In this document: positions 9,905 to 18,657 of the stretch, one piece after another
How the letters are laid out: every line of letters starts with the position of its first letter
Position numbering within the stretch: the first letter of the stretch is position 1
Assembly: GCA_000818095.1 (NCBI GenBank)
Contig: CP009416.1
Coordinates: forward strand, 1,720,501 to 1,784,500
From: Jeotgalibacillus malaysiensis
Lineage (GTDB): Bacteria > Bacillota > Bacilli > Bacillales > Jeotgalibacillaceae
Direction of reading: 5' to 3'
DNA length: 64,000 bases
Translations under genes and position numbers: made by a program
Notes under the pieces: generated by a model
What the model was told of the DNA's origin: nothing
Databases searched by the model: none
The model's input: the letters and a program-made list of their open reading frames with translations, nothing else

Positions 9905-9938
9905 GAAAAGCTGCCGGGTCCACCCGGCAGCTTTTTAT
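9905..9938. terminator. bidirectional terminator after the ABC-F pseudogene
   Basis: Strong GC stem AAAAGCTGCCGGG / CCCGGCAGCTTTTT around TCCA. Confidence 0.9.
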
Positions 9939-10390
9939 TTCTGAAATTTTTTCAATAACGCTGGCAAAGTACCTTTTTTTAATACTTTGTCAGATAAAGA
10001 AGCAATTTTGTTAATGACAGCCAGTCCATCTTCATCACCGGCCCAGTGCTCTCTGATGATGTCAGAAGAAAGATTATTAACAATGGTTTGCAGCACAAAT
10101 GATGCAACAACAAGGTCATCAATATAACCCCCAGGACCAATCAATCCTTCAGGTATCAGGTCAAAAGGTAAAATGAAATAACTAATCGCACCCGCTACCA
10201 TTGCTTTATCTTTACCGGAAACCCGCTTATCCCTTACTACCTGGATTAACAAATAGAAAATATCCGGCGCAAATAGCAGGTACTTAGCGTATTTATGATT
10301 TCTGCCTGTTTTCTCTTGCAAAAAACCATCGATTTTATTTCTGAGACGGTAATAAAAGTTTTCCTGTTCTTCTCTTGAATGCTCTTCCAT
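9935..10390 (-). CDS. DUF1232 (YkvA-like) protein
   Basis: A 151 aa protein with the DUF1232 signature MVAGAISYFILPFDLIPEGLIGPGGYIDDLVVASFVLQ near the centre: a hydrophobic helix followed by the conserved P-x-D-x-I-P and DD motifs. Function of the family is unknown; members are membrane-associated. Ribosome binding site AGGAGGAG before the ATG. A second, shorter DUF1232 protein lies at 11123-11401, on the other side of the cold-shock gene. Confidence 0.82.
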   Translation of the reverse strand: MEEHSREEQENFYYRLRNKIDGFLQEKTGRNHKYAKYLLFAPDIFYLLIQVVRDKRVSGKDKAMVAGAISYFILPFDLIPEGLIGPGGYIDDLVVASFVLQTIVNNLSSDIIREHWAGDEDGLAVINKIASLSDKVLKKGTLPALLKKFQK

Positions 10391-10425
10391 TGCATCTCCT
10401 CCTAATTGATTCCGTTCCGGGCTTT

Positions 10426-10466
10426 ATGTACACCGGCTATATCTTAATGATAAGACAGCCGGCATG
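10426..10466 (-). other. long hairpin after the 43 aa gene
   Basis: On the minus strand CCGGCT-GTCTTA pairs with TAAGAT-AGCCGG around TCAT. There is no T-run behind it, so it is a weak terminator or an mRNA-stabilising stem. Confidence 0.4.
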
Positions 10467-10470
10467 TAAA

Positions 10471-10602
10471 TTACCACCAATAAGGTTTACTGTACTGCTG
10501 ATCCTTTCCTTTTTCATGACGTTCAGCCTTTTTCTTTTGGAACTCCCAGAATGCATCAAATGGATGCGGCTTAGACGATTTTACAGGTTCTTTTTCTTTC
10601 AT
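10471..10602 (-). CDS. small hydrophilic protein (43 aa)
   Basis: Reads MKEKEPVKSSKPHPFDAFWE, continues FQKKKAERHEKGK and ends YSKPYWW. A strong AAGGAGGGG ribosome binding site sits 6-7 bases upstream of the ATG, and the composition is protein-like (charged, with aromatic anchors). I do not recognise the family. Too short for standard gene calling. Confidence 0.6.
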   Translation of the reverse strand: MKEKEPVKSSKPHPFDAFWEFQKKKAERHEKGKDQQYSKPYWW

Positions 10603-10673
10603 TCCAACCCCTCCTTGTAGTCAGGATATGCTCCATATGACGATCAGGTATAGGTGGAGTGTATGTATAACGA

Positions 10674-10706
10674 AAAAAACCGCTCTCTGTTAAGAGAGCG
10701 GTTTTA
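10674..10706 (-). terminator. cold-shock gene terminator
   Basis: Stem AAAACCGCTCTC / GAGAGCGGTTTTA with loop TGTTAA. It ends the csp transcript just after its stop. Confidence 0.88.
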
Positions 10707-10715
10707 TATCAACAA

Positions 10716-10916
10716 TTACAGTTTTACAACGTTAGCTGCTTGTGGTCCACGGTTACCTTCAACCACTTCGAACTCAACCTGCTGGCCTTCGTCAAGTGAT
10801 TTGAAGCCTTCGCCTGTGATAGCTGAGAAGTGTACGAATACGTCGTTTTCTCCTTCAACTTCGATGAAGCCAAAACCTTTTTCTGCGTTAAACCATTTTA
10901 CTGTACCAGTTTTCAT
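10716..10916 (-). CDS. csp: cold-shock protein (CspA/CspB family)
   Basis: A 66 aa single-stranded nucleic-acid binding OB-fold protein: [22 protein letters not shown] (RNP1), DVFVHFSAI (RNP2), ending [14 protein letters not shown]. It is an RNA chaperone expressed at cold shock and in growth. The frame is open upstream to 11009, but ATG 10916 follows GGAGG by 9 bases. It has a near-consensus promoter and a leader of roughly 145 bases with a 16 bp stem. Confidence 0.96.
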   Translation of the reverse strand: MKTGTVKWFNAEKGFGFIEVEGENDVFVHFSAITGEGFKSLDEGQQVEFEVVEGNRGPQAANVVKL

Positions 10917-10972
10917 AATGAAAAACCTCCAAAAAATAAATTGACAATATGCAAACTTACCGAAATAGAAAA

Positions 10973-11027
10973 ATTCACATATTACAAAAAGTACCGTGCT
11001 TCCGATCACTCTTTGTAATATGTGAAT
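10973..11027 (-). promoter_or_regulatory. 16 bp perfect stem in the csp 5' leader
   Basis: ATTCACATATTACAAA (10973-10988) and TTTGTAATATGTGAAT (11012-11027) are exact complements around 23 bases. It lies between the csp promoter and its ribosome binding site. Long, temperature-sensitive leaders are known for csp genes, so a structural role is likely. Confidence 0.7.
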
Positions 11028-11068
11028 CTTGTCATGCAGGTATCATTGCTTATTGACTTGTTACCCTC

Positions 11069-11096
11069 ATTATACAGCGTTCAGAGTGAATGTCAA
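11069..11096 (-). promoter_or_regulatory. sigma-A promoter of the cold-shock gene
   Basis: On the minus strand TTGACA (11091-11096), 16 bases, TATAAT (11069-11074): both hexamers are perfect consensus. Transcription should begin near 11062, giving a leader of about 145 bases. Confidence 0.85.
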
Positions 11097-11122
11097 ATTA
11101 ATTAATCAATTTTTGTTAAAAA

Positions 11123-11401
11123 TTATTTAATGTGAAGCTGATGCTTCTCAGCAAGTTCAGGTGGCGCCATTTTTACTGCCAGTTGAAGCATGAATGTAGT
11201 GAATGCAATATCATCCGTAATACCGACCAGAAAAAGATAATCAGGTATAATATCTGCCGGCATTGCTGCATAAGCAACGATCAGTCCGCCTGTTATGATT
11301 TTTTTCATCGGGTGAACGGCTGATGAAAAAAAGAAATCCTTTATAAAAGGGAATGACTTTTTGAAATGAAAAATAAATTGTATTCTTTTTAAAAATTTCA
11401 T
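11123..11401 (-). CDS. short DUF1232 protein
   Basis: A 92 aa protein with the DUF1232 core ITGGLIVAYAAMPADIIPDYLFLVGITDDIAFTTFML (hydrophobic helix, PADIIPD, DD). It is a shorter relative of the protein at 9935-10390, lacking the N-terminal extension. AAAGGAG precedes the ATG. Function unknown. Confidence 0.8.
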   Translation of the reverse strand: MKFLKRIQFIFHFKKSFPFIKDFFFSSAVHPMKKIITGGLIVAYAAMPADIIPDYLFLVGITDDIAFTTFMLQLAVKMAPPELAEKHQLHIK

Positions 11402-11494
11402 GTACCTGCTCCTTTAACTTGTATATTTTGTTAGCATAAAATACTTGTCTAGGTTATGATATTGTCATTATACATATAGATGGAGGGAAAAGTA

Positions 11495-12616
11495 TTGAGT
11501 GAATTAGCAAAGTCAAAATGGTTTCGTTTTGGTTTTGGCTTGATTACCATTTTAATCATTATTTATTTACTATCGTTAGTTGAGTTTATCTTTACCCCGA
11601 TCGTTATTATCGTGACGACCCTCTTTGCGCCAATTGCAATTGCAGGTGTACTTTACTATCTATTGAGGCCAATTGTCAATTTTGCTTCAAAATATTTACC
11701 GCGTGGCATTTCAATTCTGTTGATCTATCTTGCAGGAATTGGATTAATTGTTGGCCTGTTCTTTTTAATCGGACCTCCGCTTTCAAGGCAGTTCAACTCA
11801 CTTGTAGATAATATCCCTTCAATTTTTAATGAACTATCTACGGTGACGATGAATTTAATTCAGTCCGACTGGTTTAAAAACCTTCAGGAGCAGCAGGACT
11901 TTTCAATTCAGGATATTACTGACCGTATAGCAGGCACGCTTCAGGGATCTCTTGATTCAATCGGGTCTAACCTGATGTCCATTATTGGGGTAATCACTAA
12001 TATCGCGATTGTCCTTGTGACGATTCCTTTTGTATTGTTTTATATGTTAAAGGATGGGCAAAAGCTTCCTGAACAATTTCTTCGCTTTACGCCGGAAGAA
12101 TTCCGTCCTGAAGGAAGAAAAGTATTGCAGGATATGGACGTTGCACTAAGTTCTTATATTCAGGGTCAGATCATCGTCAGCTTTTGTGTTGGGGTCCTAC
12201 TCTATATTGGTTATTTGATTATTGGACTTGAATATACGATTGTACTTGCACTGGTTGCGATGCTTACCAATGTTATACCATTTGTCGGTCCATTTATCGG
12301 GACAATCCCTGCAGTTGTTGTAGGGTTTATACAATCACCATTTACAGCGCTGCTTGTCATACTAGTCGTCATTGCAGCACAGCAGATTGAGAGTAATCTG
12401 ATCTCTCCTCAGGTGATGGGGAAAAAACTGCAGGTTCACCCGCTCACGATCATCTTTTTATTATTAGTGGCAGGAAGCTTTGGCGGACTGCTCGGCTTAA
12501 TCATGGCTGTACCGACTTATGCTGTCGGTAAGGCAATTGTGGTTAACGCCTACAGGTTTATTACGATCAGAAAGCGATATGATGACCAGCGAATTAAAAA
12601 GAGTAAAATGGTATAA
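11495..12616 (+). CDS. AI-2E family transporter (membrane permease)
   Basis: A 373 aa protein of about eight membrane segments with the family's central loop and the conserved C-terminal ALVAMLTNVIPFVGPFIGTIPAVVVGF and QQIESNLISPQVMGKKLQVHPLTII. The family includes autoinducer-2 exporters and sodium/proton antiporters; the substrate cannot be told. An ATG at 11480 overlaps the GGAGGG ribosome binding site itself (11482-11487), so the TTG at 11495, 7 bases further, is the better start. Confidence 0.88.
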   Translation: MSELAKSKWFRFGFGLITILIIIYLLSLVEFIFTPIVIIVTTLFAPIAIAGVLYYLLRPIVNFASKYLPRGISILLIYLAGIGLIVGLFFLIGPPLSRQFNSLVDNIPSIFNELSTVTMNLIQSDWFKNLQEQQDFSIQDITDRIAGTLQGSLDSIGSNLMSIIGVITNIAIVLVTIPFVLFYMLKDGQKLPEQFLRFTPEEFRPEGRKVLQDMDVALSSYIQGQIIVSFCVGVLLYIGYLIIGLEYTIVLALVAMLTNVIPFVGPFIGTIPAVVVGFIQSPFTALLVILVVIAAQQIESNLISPQVMGKKLQVHPLTIIFLLLVAGSFGGLLGLIMAVPTYAVGKAIVVNAYRFITIRKRYDDQRIKKSKMV

Positions 12617-12645
12617 AAAAGAGGCCTCTTTCAGGCCTCTTTTTT
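12615..12645. terminator. bidirectional terminator
   Basis: Stem AAAAAAGAGGCCT / AGGCCTCTTTTTT with loop CTTTC. It is shared by the AI-2E gene and the convergent DUF1033 gene, whose stop it overlaps. Confidence 0.9.
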
Positions 12646-12987
12646 CTCTGTAAACATGTTTTCAAAAAACGCTTTTTCTGTATCGGTCATTTTCTCTCTA
12701 ATATATGGCTTTTCCTCTGAAAAAAGAATAAAACCGTGAAATACCTGCAGATCTTCATCGCAGTCATCACAAAAGAAATATTCTTCCTCATTCCAGAAAG
12801 CAGCCTGTGTGCCCCTTTTTACACGAACGTGCTCATACTTGCTGAAGTTTTCACGCATTATTTCTTCGTACCGGTCAAACGCTTCTTGCTTTGTGTCAAA
12901 CGACCATTCATTCACAATGTCAGACTCCCAGCCTTCTAGAAACCACCAGGGTTCTGCATCACTTTTTAGTTGTACAATTCTCCACAA
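12631..12987 (-). CDS. DUF1033 family protein
   Basis: A 118 aa acidic protein with the DUF1033 hallmarks DAEPWWFLEGWESDIV near the N-terminus and CDDCDEDLQVFHGF near the C-terminus. Function unknown. A GTG at 12996 abuts the ribosome binding site, so the TTG at 12987 (8 bases after GGCGG) is chosen; it gives MWRIVQLKSD as N-terminus. The ribosome binding site lies in the loop of a 10 bp hairpin (12987-13020). Confidence 0.78.
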   Translation of the reverse strand: MWRIVQLKSDAEPWWFLEGWESDIVNEWSFDTKQEAFDRYEEIMRENFSKYEHVRVKRGTQAAFWNEEEYFFCDDCDEDLQVFHGFILFSEEKPYIREKMTDTEKAFFENMFTEKKEA

Positions 12988-13020
12988 AAGCAGCACCGCC
13001 TTTCTTTCTTGTGCTGCTTT
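12987..13020 (-). promoter_or_regulatory. hairpin enclosing the DUF1033 ribosome binding site
   Basis: AAAGCAGCAC and GTGCTGCTTT are a perfect 10 bp stem around a 14-base loop holding the AAAGGCGG ribosome binding site; the last stem base is the first base of the TTG start. It may also act as a weak terminator for the upstream ArsR-like gene. Confidence 0.55.
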
Positions 13021-13066
13021 AAGTGTACTGAACCTTGAAAAGAAATGAAATGTATTTGCTCACTGC

Positions 13067-13393
13067 TTAAGCGTTAACCGCCTGGATATCTGATTTATCC
13101 TTCTGCTCAGTCAAAGGATCGATAATTCTGAGCACTAAAGGATAATGGACAGCGTCCTGATTCAGTTTATAAAGAATTCTTTTGCCCTGCCTCTGCTCTG
13201 TTATCAGCTTAGCTGTTTTAAGTTTTTTAATGTGCTGGCTGACAAGAGGCTGGCTAATACCAAACAATTGCACAAACTCAGATACCGTCCATTCTTCTTC
13301 TGCCATTTTCTTCGCCATTAATAACCTAGTACGATCCCCGAACAAGCGGTAAATATCAGCTAACTCGTGTGAGTAATCAAATTCTTGACTCAT
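13067..13393 (-). CDS. ArsR/SmtB-type winged-helix regulator
   Basis: A 108 aa regulator: ELADIYRLFGDRTRLLMAKKMAEEEWTVSEFVQLFGISQPLVSQHIKKLKTAKLITEQRQGKRILYKL is the ArsR helix-turn-helix and wing. It contains no cysteine, so the usual metal-sensing cysteine sites are absent and another signal is likely. ATG 13393 follows AGGGG by 7 bases. No obvious target operon adjoins; it may control itself or the DUF1033 gene downstream. Confidence 0.8.
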   Translation of the reverse strand: MSQEFDYSHELADIYRLFGDRTRLLMAKKMAEEEWTVSEFVQLFGISQPLVSQHIKKLKTAKLITEQRQGKRILYKLNQDAVHYPLVLRIIDPLTEQKDKSDIQAVNA

Positions 13394-13658
13394 GATCTGC
13401 CCCTCGCTTCCAAAAAAATAAACCAAATGGCTCATATATAGTACGTTCGTATTACATTATACCCGCATGATATAAAAAAACTACTCTTCTTGGAATTTAT
13501 TTCGTTTTAAATAGTCTTTAAGTCTAACTGAAATTTCACTGGTTGCATTGCTTGCTTCCTTTTACCGAATGATAGACAATATACTTAACTACATTTGAAA
13601 CTTATTAATGGGGATAACCGTATAACATACTATAAGTCCTGATAAGGAGAAGATGGAT

Positions 13659-14276
13659 ATGAAACAAATCTTAAATTTTCTGACCCGTCTTGGTATTTCA
13701 TTACCGATCTCGAGTATTACTTGGATCACAGCCTTCTTTTTAATGAACGTATCATTCTGGCCTTCTCTTGCTGCCGGTATTGTAGGGGGCGTCATTCCGT
13801 TTTATACAATTAAATGGTTTCAGAAACGATCTCTGATTAAGTCATATGGTTTAACAAAAAGAGAGTATGATTATATTCAGTCCAACTTAAAAGAGGCACA
13901 AAAAAAGATTTCAAGATTACAGGGAAAACAATTTCAGATCAGGTCGATCTCAGCTATGAGACAGCTGAATGATATGATCAAATTTTCGAGAAGAATATTT
14001 ACCATTGTAAAAAAAGATCCTAAACGTTTTTACACATCGGAACGGTTTTTCTTTTATCACCTTGATAGTGCAGTGGAACTGACAGAAAAATATACGATGT
14101 TAGTTACACAGCCTGTAAAAAATAAAGAGGTGCTAGTATCACTTGAGGATACCAGACAGACACTGCATGAATTAAATCGTTCACTTGAAGAGGATTTGAT
14201 GAAAGTTTTATCGAATGATTTAGATACGTTACGAATTGAACTGGATATGGCGAAAAATACAATTGAGCATAAATAG
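13659..14276 (+). CDS. xpaC: XpaC family protein (5-bromo-4-chloroindolyl phosphate hydrolysis protein)
   Basis: A 205 aa protein with two N-terminal membrane segments (about residues 10-28 and 32-50) and a long helical cytoplasmic part ([22 protein letters not shown]). The XpaC family accompanies TelA proteins; its biochemical role is unclear despite the name. The ATG at 13659 is 9 bases from GGAG; the in-frame ATG at 13653 is only 3. Same xpaC-telA arrangement as B. subtilis xpaC-yaaN. Confidence 0.82.
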   Translation: MKQILNFLTRLGISLPISSITWITAFFLMNVSFWPSLAAGIVGGVIPFYTIKWFQKRSLIKSYGLTKREYDYIQSNLKEAQKKISRLQGKQFQIRSISAMRQLNDMIKFSRRIFTIVKKDPKRFYTSERFFFYHLDSAVELTEKYTMLVTQPVKNKEVLVSLEDTRQTLHELNRSLEEDLMKVLSNDLDTLRIELDMAKNTIEHK

Positions 14277-14290
14277 CAGGAGGTTATACG

Positions 14291-15469
14291 ATGGAGGAAA
14301 AACAACAGGTAAAAGTAGAAGAAAGATCATCTAAGCTTGATGATCTGCTCGCAAACCCATTTGGTGACAATGAAATCACAGCTTCAAACTCAAATACCGC
14401 TCAGCCCGCTCCAAAGAGGCTCGCAGATGTGTTGTCTGAAGAAGACCGTAAGCAGGCTGAAACGCTTTCTAAACAAATTGACCCGGCAGATCATCAATCG
14501 ATACTGCAATACGGTACTGCCGCTCAATCGAAGCTTTCTAACTTTTCACATGCGATGCTTGATCACGTTCAGCGAAAAGACGTCGGACCGATTGGCGATA
14601 TCTTAAAAGAATTAATGAACAGACTTGAACAGATCGACCCGGACGAGCTGTCAGATCAGAAAAAGAACGTAATCTCAAAACTTTTCAGCCGTGTTAACAG
14701 GTCTGTTAATGAGATTCTATCCAAGTATCAAAAAGTCGGTGCTCAGGTAGACCGGATCAGTGTAAGGCTGGATCATTCTAAAAAGTCTCTTCTAGATGAT
14801 ATACAAATGCTTGATCAGCTCTACAATGAAAATAAAGAGTATTTTCAGGCGCTTAATATTTATATCGCAGCAGCTGAATTGAAGCGTGAAGACCTTGAAC
14901 AAAATGTGATTCCTTCACTGCGAAGTAAAGCTGAAAAAAGCAGCGATCAGATGGCATATCAGGAAGTCAATGATATGATGCAATTTCTAGACAGGCTTGA
15001 TAAGCGGATTCATGATCTTCAGCTCAGCAGACAAATTACGATCCAAAGTGCACCACAGATCAGAATGATTCAAAATATTAATCAGGCGCTCGCTGAGAAG
15101 ATTCAGGCATCTATTCTGACAGCAATTCCACTATGGAAAAATCAGATTGCAATCGCGCTTACACTTTTCAGACAACAGCGTGCAGTGGAAGCACAAAAAC
15201 AGGTAACTAAAACAACAAATGAATTACTGCTGAAGAATTCAGAAATGCTGAAGACTAACAGTATAGAAACTGCTAAAGAAAACGAACGTGGTATTGTGGA
15301 TATCGAAACACTGAAAACTACCCAGTCAAACCTGGTTACGACGCTTGAAGAAACACTGCGTATTCAGGAAGAAGGACGTCAGAAACGCAGACAGGCTGAA
15401 GGCGAAATTCAGGCTATGGAAGCTGAATTAAAGCAGCAGCTGTTACAATTAAAAAATAATCGTTCATAA
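14291..15469 (+). CDS. TelA family protein (YaaN-like, toxic anion resistance)
   Basis: A 392 aa, almost wholly helical protein with the TelA pattern: [44 protein letters not shown], and [36 protein letters not shown], ending in a coiled coil. Named after tellurite resistance, but the chromosomal members more likely serve envelope stress. It follows xpaC by 14 bases behind an AGGAGG site, so the two are co-transcribed. Confidence 0.87.
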   Translation: MEEKQQVKVEERSSKLDDLLANPFGDNEITASNSNTAQPAPKRLADVLSEEDRKQAETLSKQIDPADHQSILQYGTAAQSKLSNFSHAMLDHVQRKDVGPIGDILKELMNRLEQIDPDELSDQKKNVISKLFSRVNRSVNEILSKYQKVGAQVDRISVRLDHSKKSLLDDIQMLDQLYNENKEYFQALNIYIAAAELKREDLEQNVIPSLRSKAEKSSDQMAYQEVNDMMQFLDRLDKRIHDLQLSRQITIQSAPQIRMIQNINQALAEKIQASILTAIPLWKNQIAIALTLFRQQRAVEAQKQVTKTTNELLLKNSEMLKTNSIETAKENERGIVDIETLKTTQSNLVTTLEETLRIQEEGRQKRRQAEGEIQAMEAELKQQLLQLKNNRS

Positions 15470-15470
15470 T

Positions 15471-15504
15471 AAAAACCGCTGTGTCAGCATACACAGCGGT
15501 TTTA
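15471..15504. terminator. bidirectional terminator after telA
   Basis: Stem AAAACCGCTGTGT / ACACAGCGGTTTT with loop CAGCAT. Its right end overlaps the stop codon of the convergent small gene. Confidence 0.88.
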
Positions 15505-15618
15505 TATTTTCTTCAGCCAGTCGGAAGCTTTGCGCTTTGCATTCTTCCACTGGTTTCTATTGACCTTCTCATTGTGTCGGCTGTATTCTTCAAGACGTGC
15601 TAAGTGATTCGTATTCAT
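15502..15618 (-). CDS. small basic protein (38 aa)
   Basis: Begins MNTNHLARLEEYSRHNEK and ends KASDWLKKI; strongly basic and helical. GGAG lies 10 bases before the ATG, and the gene ends on a terminator stem. I do not recognise the family; the ribosome binding site and helix-like charge pattern support it being real. Confidence 0.5.
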   Translation of the reverse strand: MNTNHLARLEEYSRHNEKVNRNQWKNAKRKASDWLKKI

Positions 15619-15732
15619 ATACGTTCATCTCCTCTTCATTTGATACATTTATTGTAATCAAAAAAAGAAGATCGGAAACGGATACCCAGCATGATTTTAT
15701 CTCCGCCTCAGGCATGAAATATTCCTCGGTCT

Positions 15733-17643
15733 TTAAATACTTTTATATAAAAGCCTTTTAAGGAGCGGGAATAATATATCCGGCAGTTCATCGATATTCT
15801 GCACAAACAGACTGAAGCGGCCATAGATATTCTGTATCACTTCTTTTTGGGTATCAGGAATGTCTGTAGTGGATAAAAACACATTCATTACCTCAATGCC
15901 CCGCTTTCTTGCGGCAAGGACTGCATCGTGCGTATCAACAATTCCGTTTTGTTCATAATCTGCTGCTGCAGGCTCCCCATCAGAAAATACTAAGAGAAAT
16001 TTTTGTTTCTCAGTTCTCTTTTCAAGCCGCTCTGTCATATGTCTGATTGCATAACCATCACGGTTATCCTCTTCTGGTTCGAGCTGCATAATCGCAGCGC
16101 CATCCTGATAAATGCTGTCATTAAATGAAATAACGGTCTTAAAATGATTAGGCTGTCCTTTTTGACCTGCTTTGGGCGCATTTTCCCAAAATCCTGTAAT
16201 TTCGTGTGGTACCTGTACAGATTTCAAGGCTTCATGAAATAAAACCAGCCCTTTTTTAGTCTCATCCATTTTGTCGTACATCGATGCAGAACAGTCAAGC
16301 AACAGTTCAAATGCAGCATCAATCTTAGGTGAATCTTCATCTTTTTTATAAAAAACCCTCGGCTTTTCATCTGTAAAATAAGGCATCAGATTTTTACTCA
16401 GCCGGCCTTTGACCAGATGAGTACGCGGACTGGTTTTTTTGTGATCAAGCGTTTTTTCAATGACCTTTTTCAATTTCTTCTGATAAAGTGAAATTTCTTT
16501 TTTATATTGCTGATACTTTAGTTTTTCAGTATCTTTTACAGGCTGTGGCCATTCAAATACAGGGAAGGCATCTTCATTTTCCTTACCATACTTAGATCCA
16601 CCTGATGCCTTCTCCTCTGATTTCCGATTCACATCATTTTGATCAAAATCCTGCCGTCTGGACTGCTTTGAGCTGCCCTGAACAATTGCAAGTGCCTGCT
16701 CCTGATCATCGCCTTCTCGTGCTGCTTCCGTATCAATAGATGTTTTAGTCCCTGCTTCTAATTCAAACTGAAGAAAGGACTCGCCTTTTTCTTCGGATTC
16801 TCTGTGCCAGGCTTTAAATTCTTCATCTTGTACTTCTTCCTCACCGCTTGGCTCTTCTGTTTCTGTATCATCATTAATTAATTCATCTTTACGTTTTAAA
16901 TCATCAAAAGTCAGCCCATCTGCCCAGTTATAAATGGTTTTTTCAGGAAGGTGAAAATATTCATTCAGCATATCCTTCTTTAAAAGCTCATCAACTACTT
17001 CACATAGAGCTGTACATATTTTCACTGAATCTGCCGTTGATGTAGTTTCGTGTACTTTTTCAATCTGCTGCGTAATGAACGGGCTTGCCTGATTCAACTC
17101 AGGTTGAATAGCAGGCCATTGGTCAATTGGTGACTCCGCAAAAATGATCAGATAGAGGAAATTGAAAAAAGCATCTGTTGTAACGCCCTTTACCTGATGC
17201 ACATTTAATTGAGATTCAAAATATTTGGCATAGACAGTGCGCCTGGTGAGAAAAGCATTTTTCGTACCGGGTCTTTTGCATTTGGTAATCTCTTCTAATC
17301 TTGCATCCTCAATCAGCATAAACAACTGTTTTGCAAAAGACGGATGAGACAGTGTATGGGTATATTTTAAGAACTTCCTGATCACAGTCGGATCAGAATG
17401 CTTATAAGCACCCTCTGCTCTTAAAAAGACATCTGTAATCAGTCCATGCCATTCTTCAGTCACAGACCTGTGATCCCAAAAGTGGCTGACAAATACTGTT
17501 TGGCGTGAAACATCGATATAGTTCATTGGACTATATTCAACGTTCATTTCTTTTTCTCTTGTAAGCGTCTTTGCCAGGTCAATCAGCTGCATAAGGCGAA
17601 ATGAATTGACCTGCTCATCATTAAATTGAATAAAGCGCTGCAT
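15733..17643 (-). CDS. yojO: YojO-like protein with C-terminal von Willebrand A (CobT-like) domain
   Basis: A 636 aa protein: helical N-terminal half, an acidic low-complexity middle (EEPSGEEEVQDEE, EEKASGGSK), and a C-terminal vWA domain with the MIDAS motif LLDCSASMYD near residue 450 and LLVFSDGEPAAADYE. It pairs with the MoxR-type ATPase gene immediately upstream (9-base gap). MoxR-vWA pairs usually act as chaperones that insert metals or assemble complexes; the client here is unknown. Confidence 0.85.
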   Translation of the reverse strand: MQRFIQFNDEQVNSFRLMQLIDLAKTLTREKEMNVEYSPMNYIDVSRQTVFVSHFWDHRSVTEEWHGLITDVFLRAEGAYKHSDPTVIRKFLKYTHTLSHPSFAKQLFMLIEDARLEEITKCKRPGTKNAFLTRRTVYAKYFESQLNVHQVKGVTTDAFFNFLYLIIFAESPIDQWPAIQPELNQASPFITQQIEKVHETTSTADSVKICTALCEVVDELLKKDMLNEYFHLPEKTIYNWADGLTFDDLKRKDELINDDTETEEPSGEEEVQDEEFKAWHRESEEKGESFLQFELEAGTKTSIDTEAAREGDDQEQALAIVQGSSKQSRRQDFDQNDVNRKSEEKASGGSKYGKENEDAFPVFEWPQPVKDTEKLKYQQYKKEISLYQKKLKKVIEKTLDHKKTSPRTHLVKGRLSKNLMPYFTDEKPRVFYKKDEDSPKIDAAFELLLDCSASMYDKMDETKKGLVLFHEALKSVQVPHEITGFWENAPKAGQKGQPNHFKTVISFNDSIYQDGAAIMQLEPEEDNRDGYAIRHMTERLEKRTEKQKFLLVFSDGEPAAADYEQNGIVDTHDAVLAARKRGIEVMNVFLSTTDIPDTQKEVIQNIYGRFSLFVQNIDELPDILFPLLKRLLYKSI

Positions 17644-17652
17644 CTAATCACC

Positions 17653-18534
17653 TCATTCAAAAATTGTGTCAGCAATATTTTTAACAGCTGATTTTTCCCT
17701 ATCATCCTCTAGTTTGTCAATAATTCCACGTTGAATTGCACGTTTTGGGGGCATATAAATTGCCAGGTCACACGTATCTAAAAGGGCACGGATTGACGCT
17801 GCTTCTTCGGAAACCTGCCCGTTTTGAACCTGCGTAAATAAATCAGCTGAGAGCGCGACGAACTGATCAATCATGCGTTCATCTTTTAAAGCACTCTGCG
17901 CAGTTAAAACAGATTTTAGTGTATCTCCTTTAATATAAGGAACATCGATCACGATAAATCTGTTTTTCAGTGCTTCGTTTAACGGTACGGTACCGATATA
18001 GCCCTCGTTAATTGCTGCGACGACTTTAAAACCTTCAGCAGCAGTAATTACTTCGTTGGTAAATGGATTTGTAATTGTTCTTCTATAATCAAGTACGCCG
18101 TTTAAAATAGGGAGCGTTTCAGGCTTGGCCATATTGATTTCGTCTATATACAGAATATGCCCTTTTTTCATTGCCTGAATAACCGGTCCTTCTACAAATG
18201 TAATAGATGATTTTCCATCAACCTGTTCAATGGTTTTAAAGCCAAGCATTGCTTCAGTGTCAAGATCAATCGAACAATTAATACTGTACATCGGCTGATT
18301 AAATGTATGACTCACACTTTCAGCCAGCTTTGTCTTTCCTGATCCGGTGGGTCCTTTAAGTAAAATATTCTTTTGCAGTGATAATCCGATTAAAACATCA
18401 TGAAAGACTGAAGGGTCTTCAGCGGTATATCCGCCAGAGCCGATTCTGCCTCCCGATTCAGACTCCCCCTTTGAACTCTTTTCTACTAACTCTCTGATTT
18501 CTTCTGGAAGGTTATCTAATTTCATATCAATCAT
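17653..18534 (-). CDS. yojN: MoxR-type AAA+ ATPase (YojN/NorQ-like)
   Basis: A 293 aa ATPase: Walker [14 protein letters not shown], Walker [15 protein letters not shown], sensor-1 region [23 protein letters not shown] with arginine finger, typical of the NorQ/CbbQ branch. It is the partner of the vWA protein downstream. The open frame allows ATG at 18534 (MIDMK) or 18525; both are near GGATGATTG, a weak ribosome binding site. Confidence 0.87.
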   Translation of the reverse strand: MIDMKLDNLPEEIRELVEKSSKGESESGGRIGSGGYTAEDPSVFHDVLIGLSLQKNILLKGPTGSGKTKLAESVSHTFNQPMYSINCSIDLDTEAMLGFKTIEQVDGKSSITFVEGPVIQAMKKGHILYIDEINMAKPETLPILNGVLDYRRTITNPFTNEVITAAEGFKVVAAINEGYIGTVPLNEALKNRFIVIDVPYIKGDTLKSVLTAQSALKDERMIDQFVALSADLFTQVQNGQVSEEAASIRALLDTCDLAIYMPPKRAIQRGIIDKLEDDREKSAVKNIADTIFE

Positions 18535-18657
18535 CCTTTACTAGTACGTCAATGATTCATTGTACCGTTCTTTTATGATTTTGATCAACTCATGAGGTTA
18601 GACAGTATGACGCTTAATCGGTAGAATAGTGGGTGGAGTGAAAGGAGATATACATAG

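Noticed and set aside
13493-13570. Minus-strand frame ending SEISVRLKDYLKRNKFQEE
   Set aside because: It reads like protein but has no ATG/GTG/TTG start after the preceding stop; possibly a gene remnant, not reportable as a gene.
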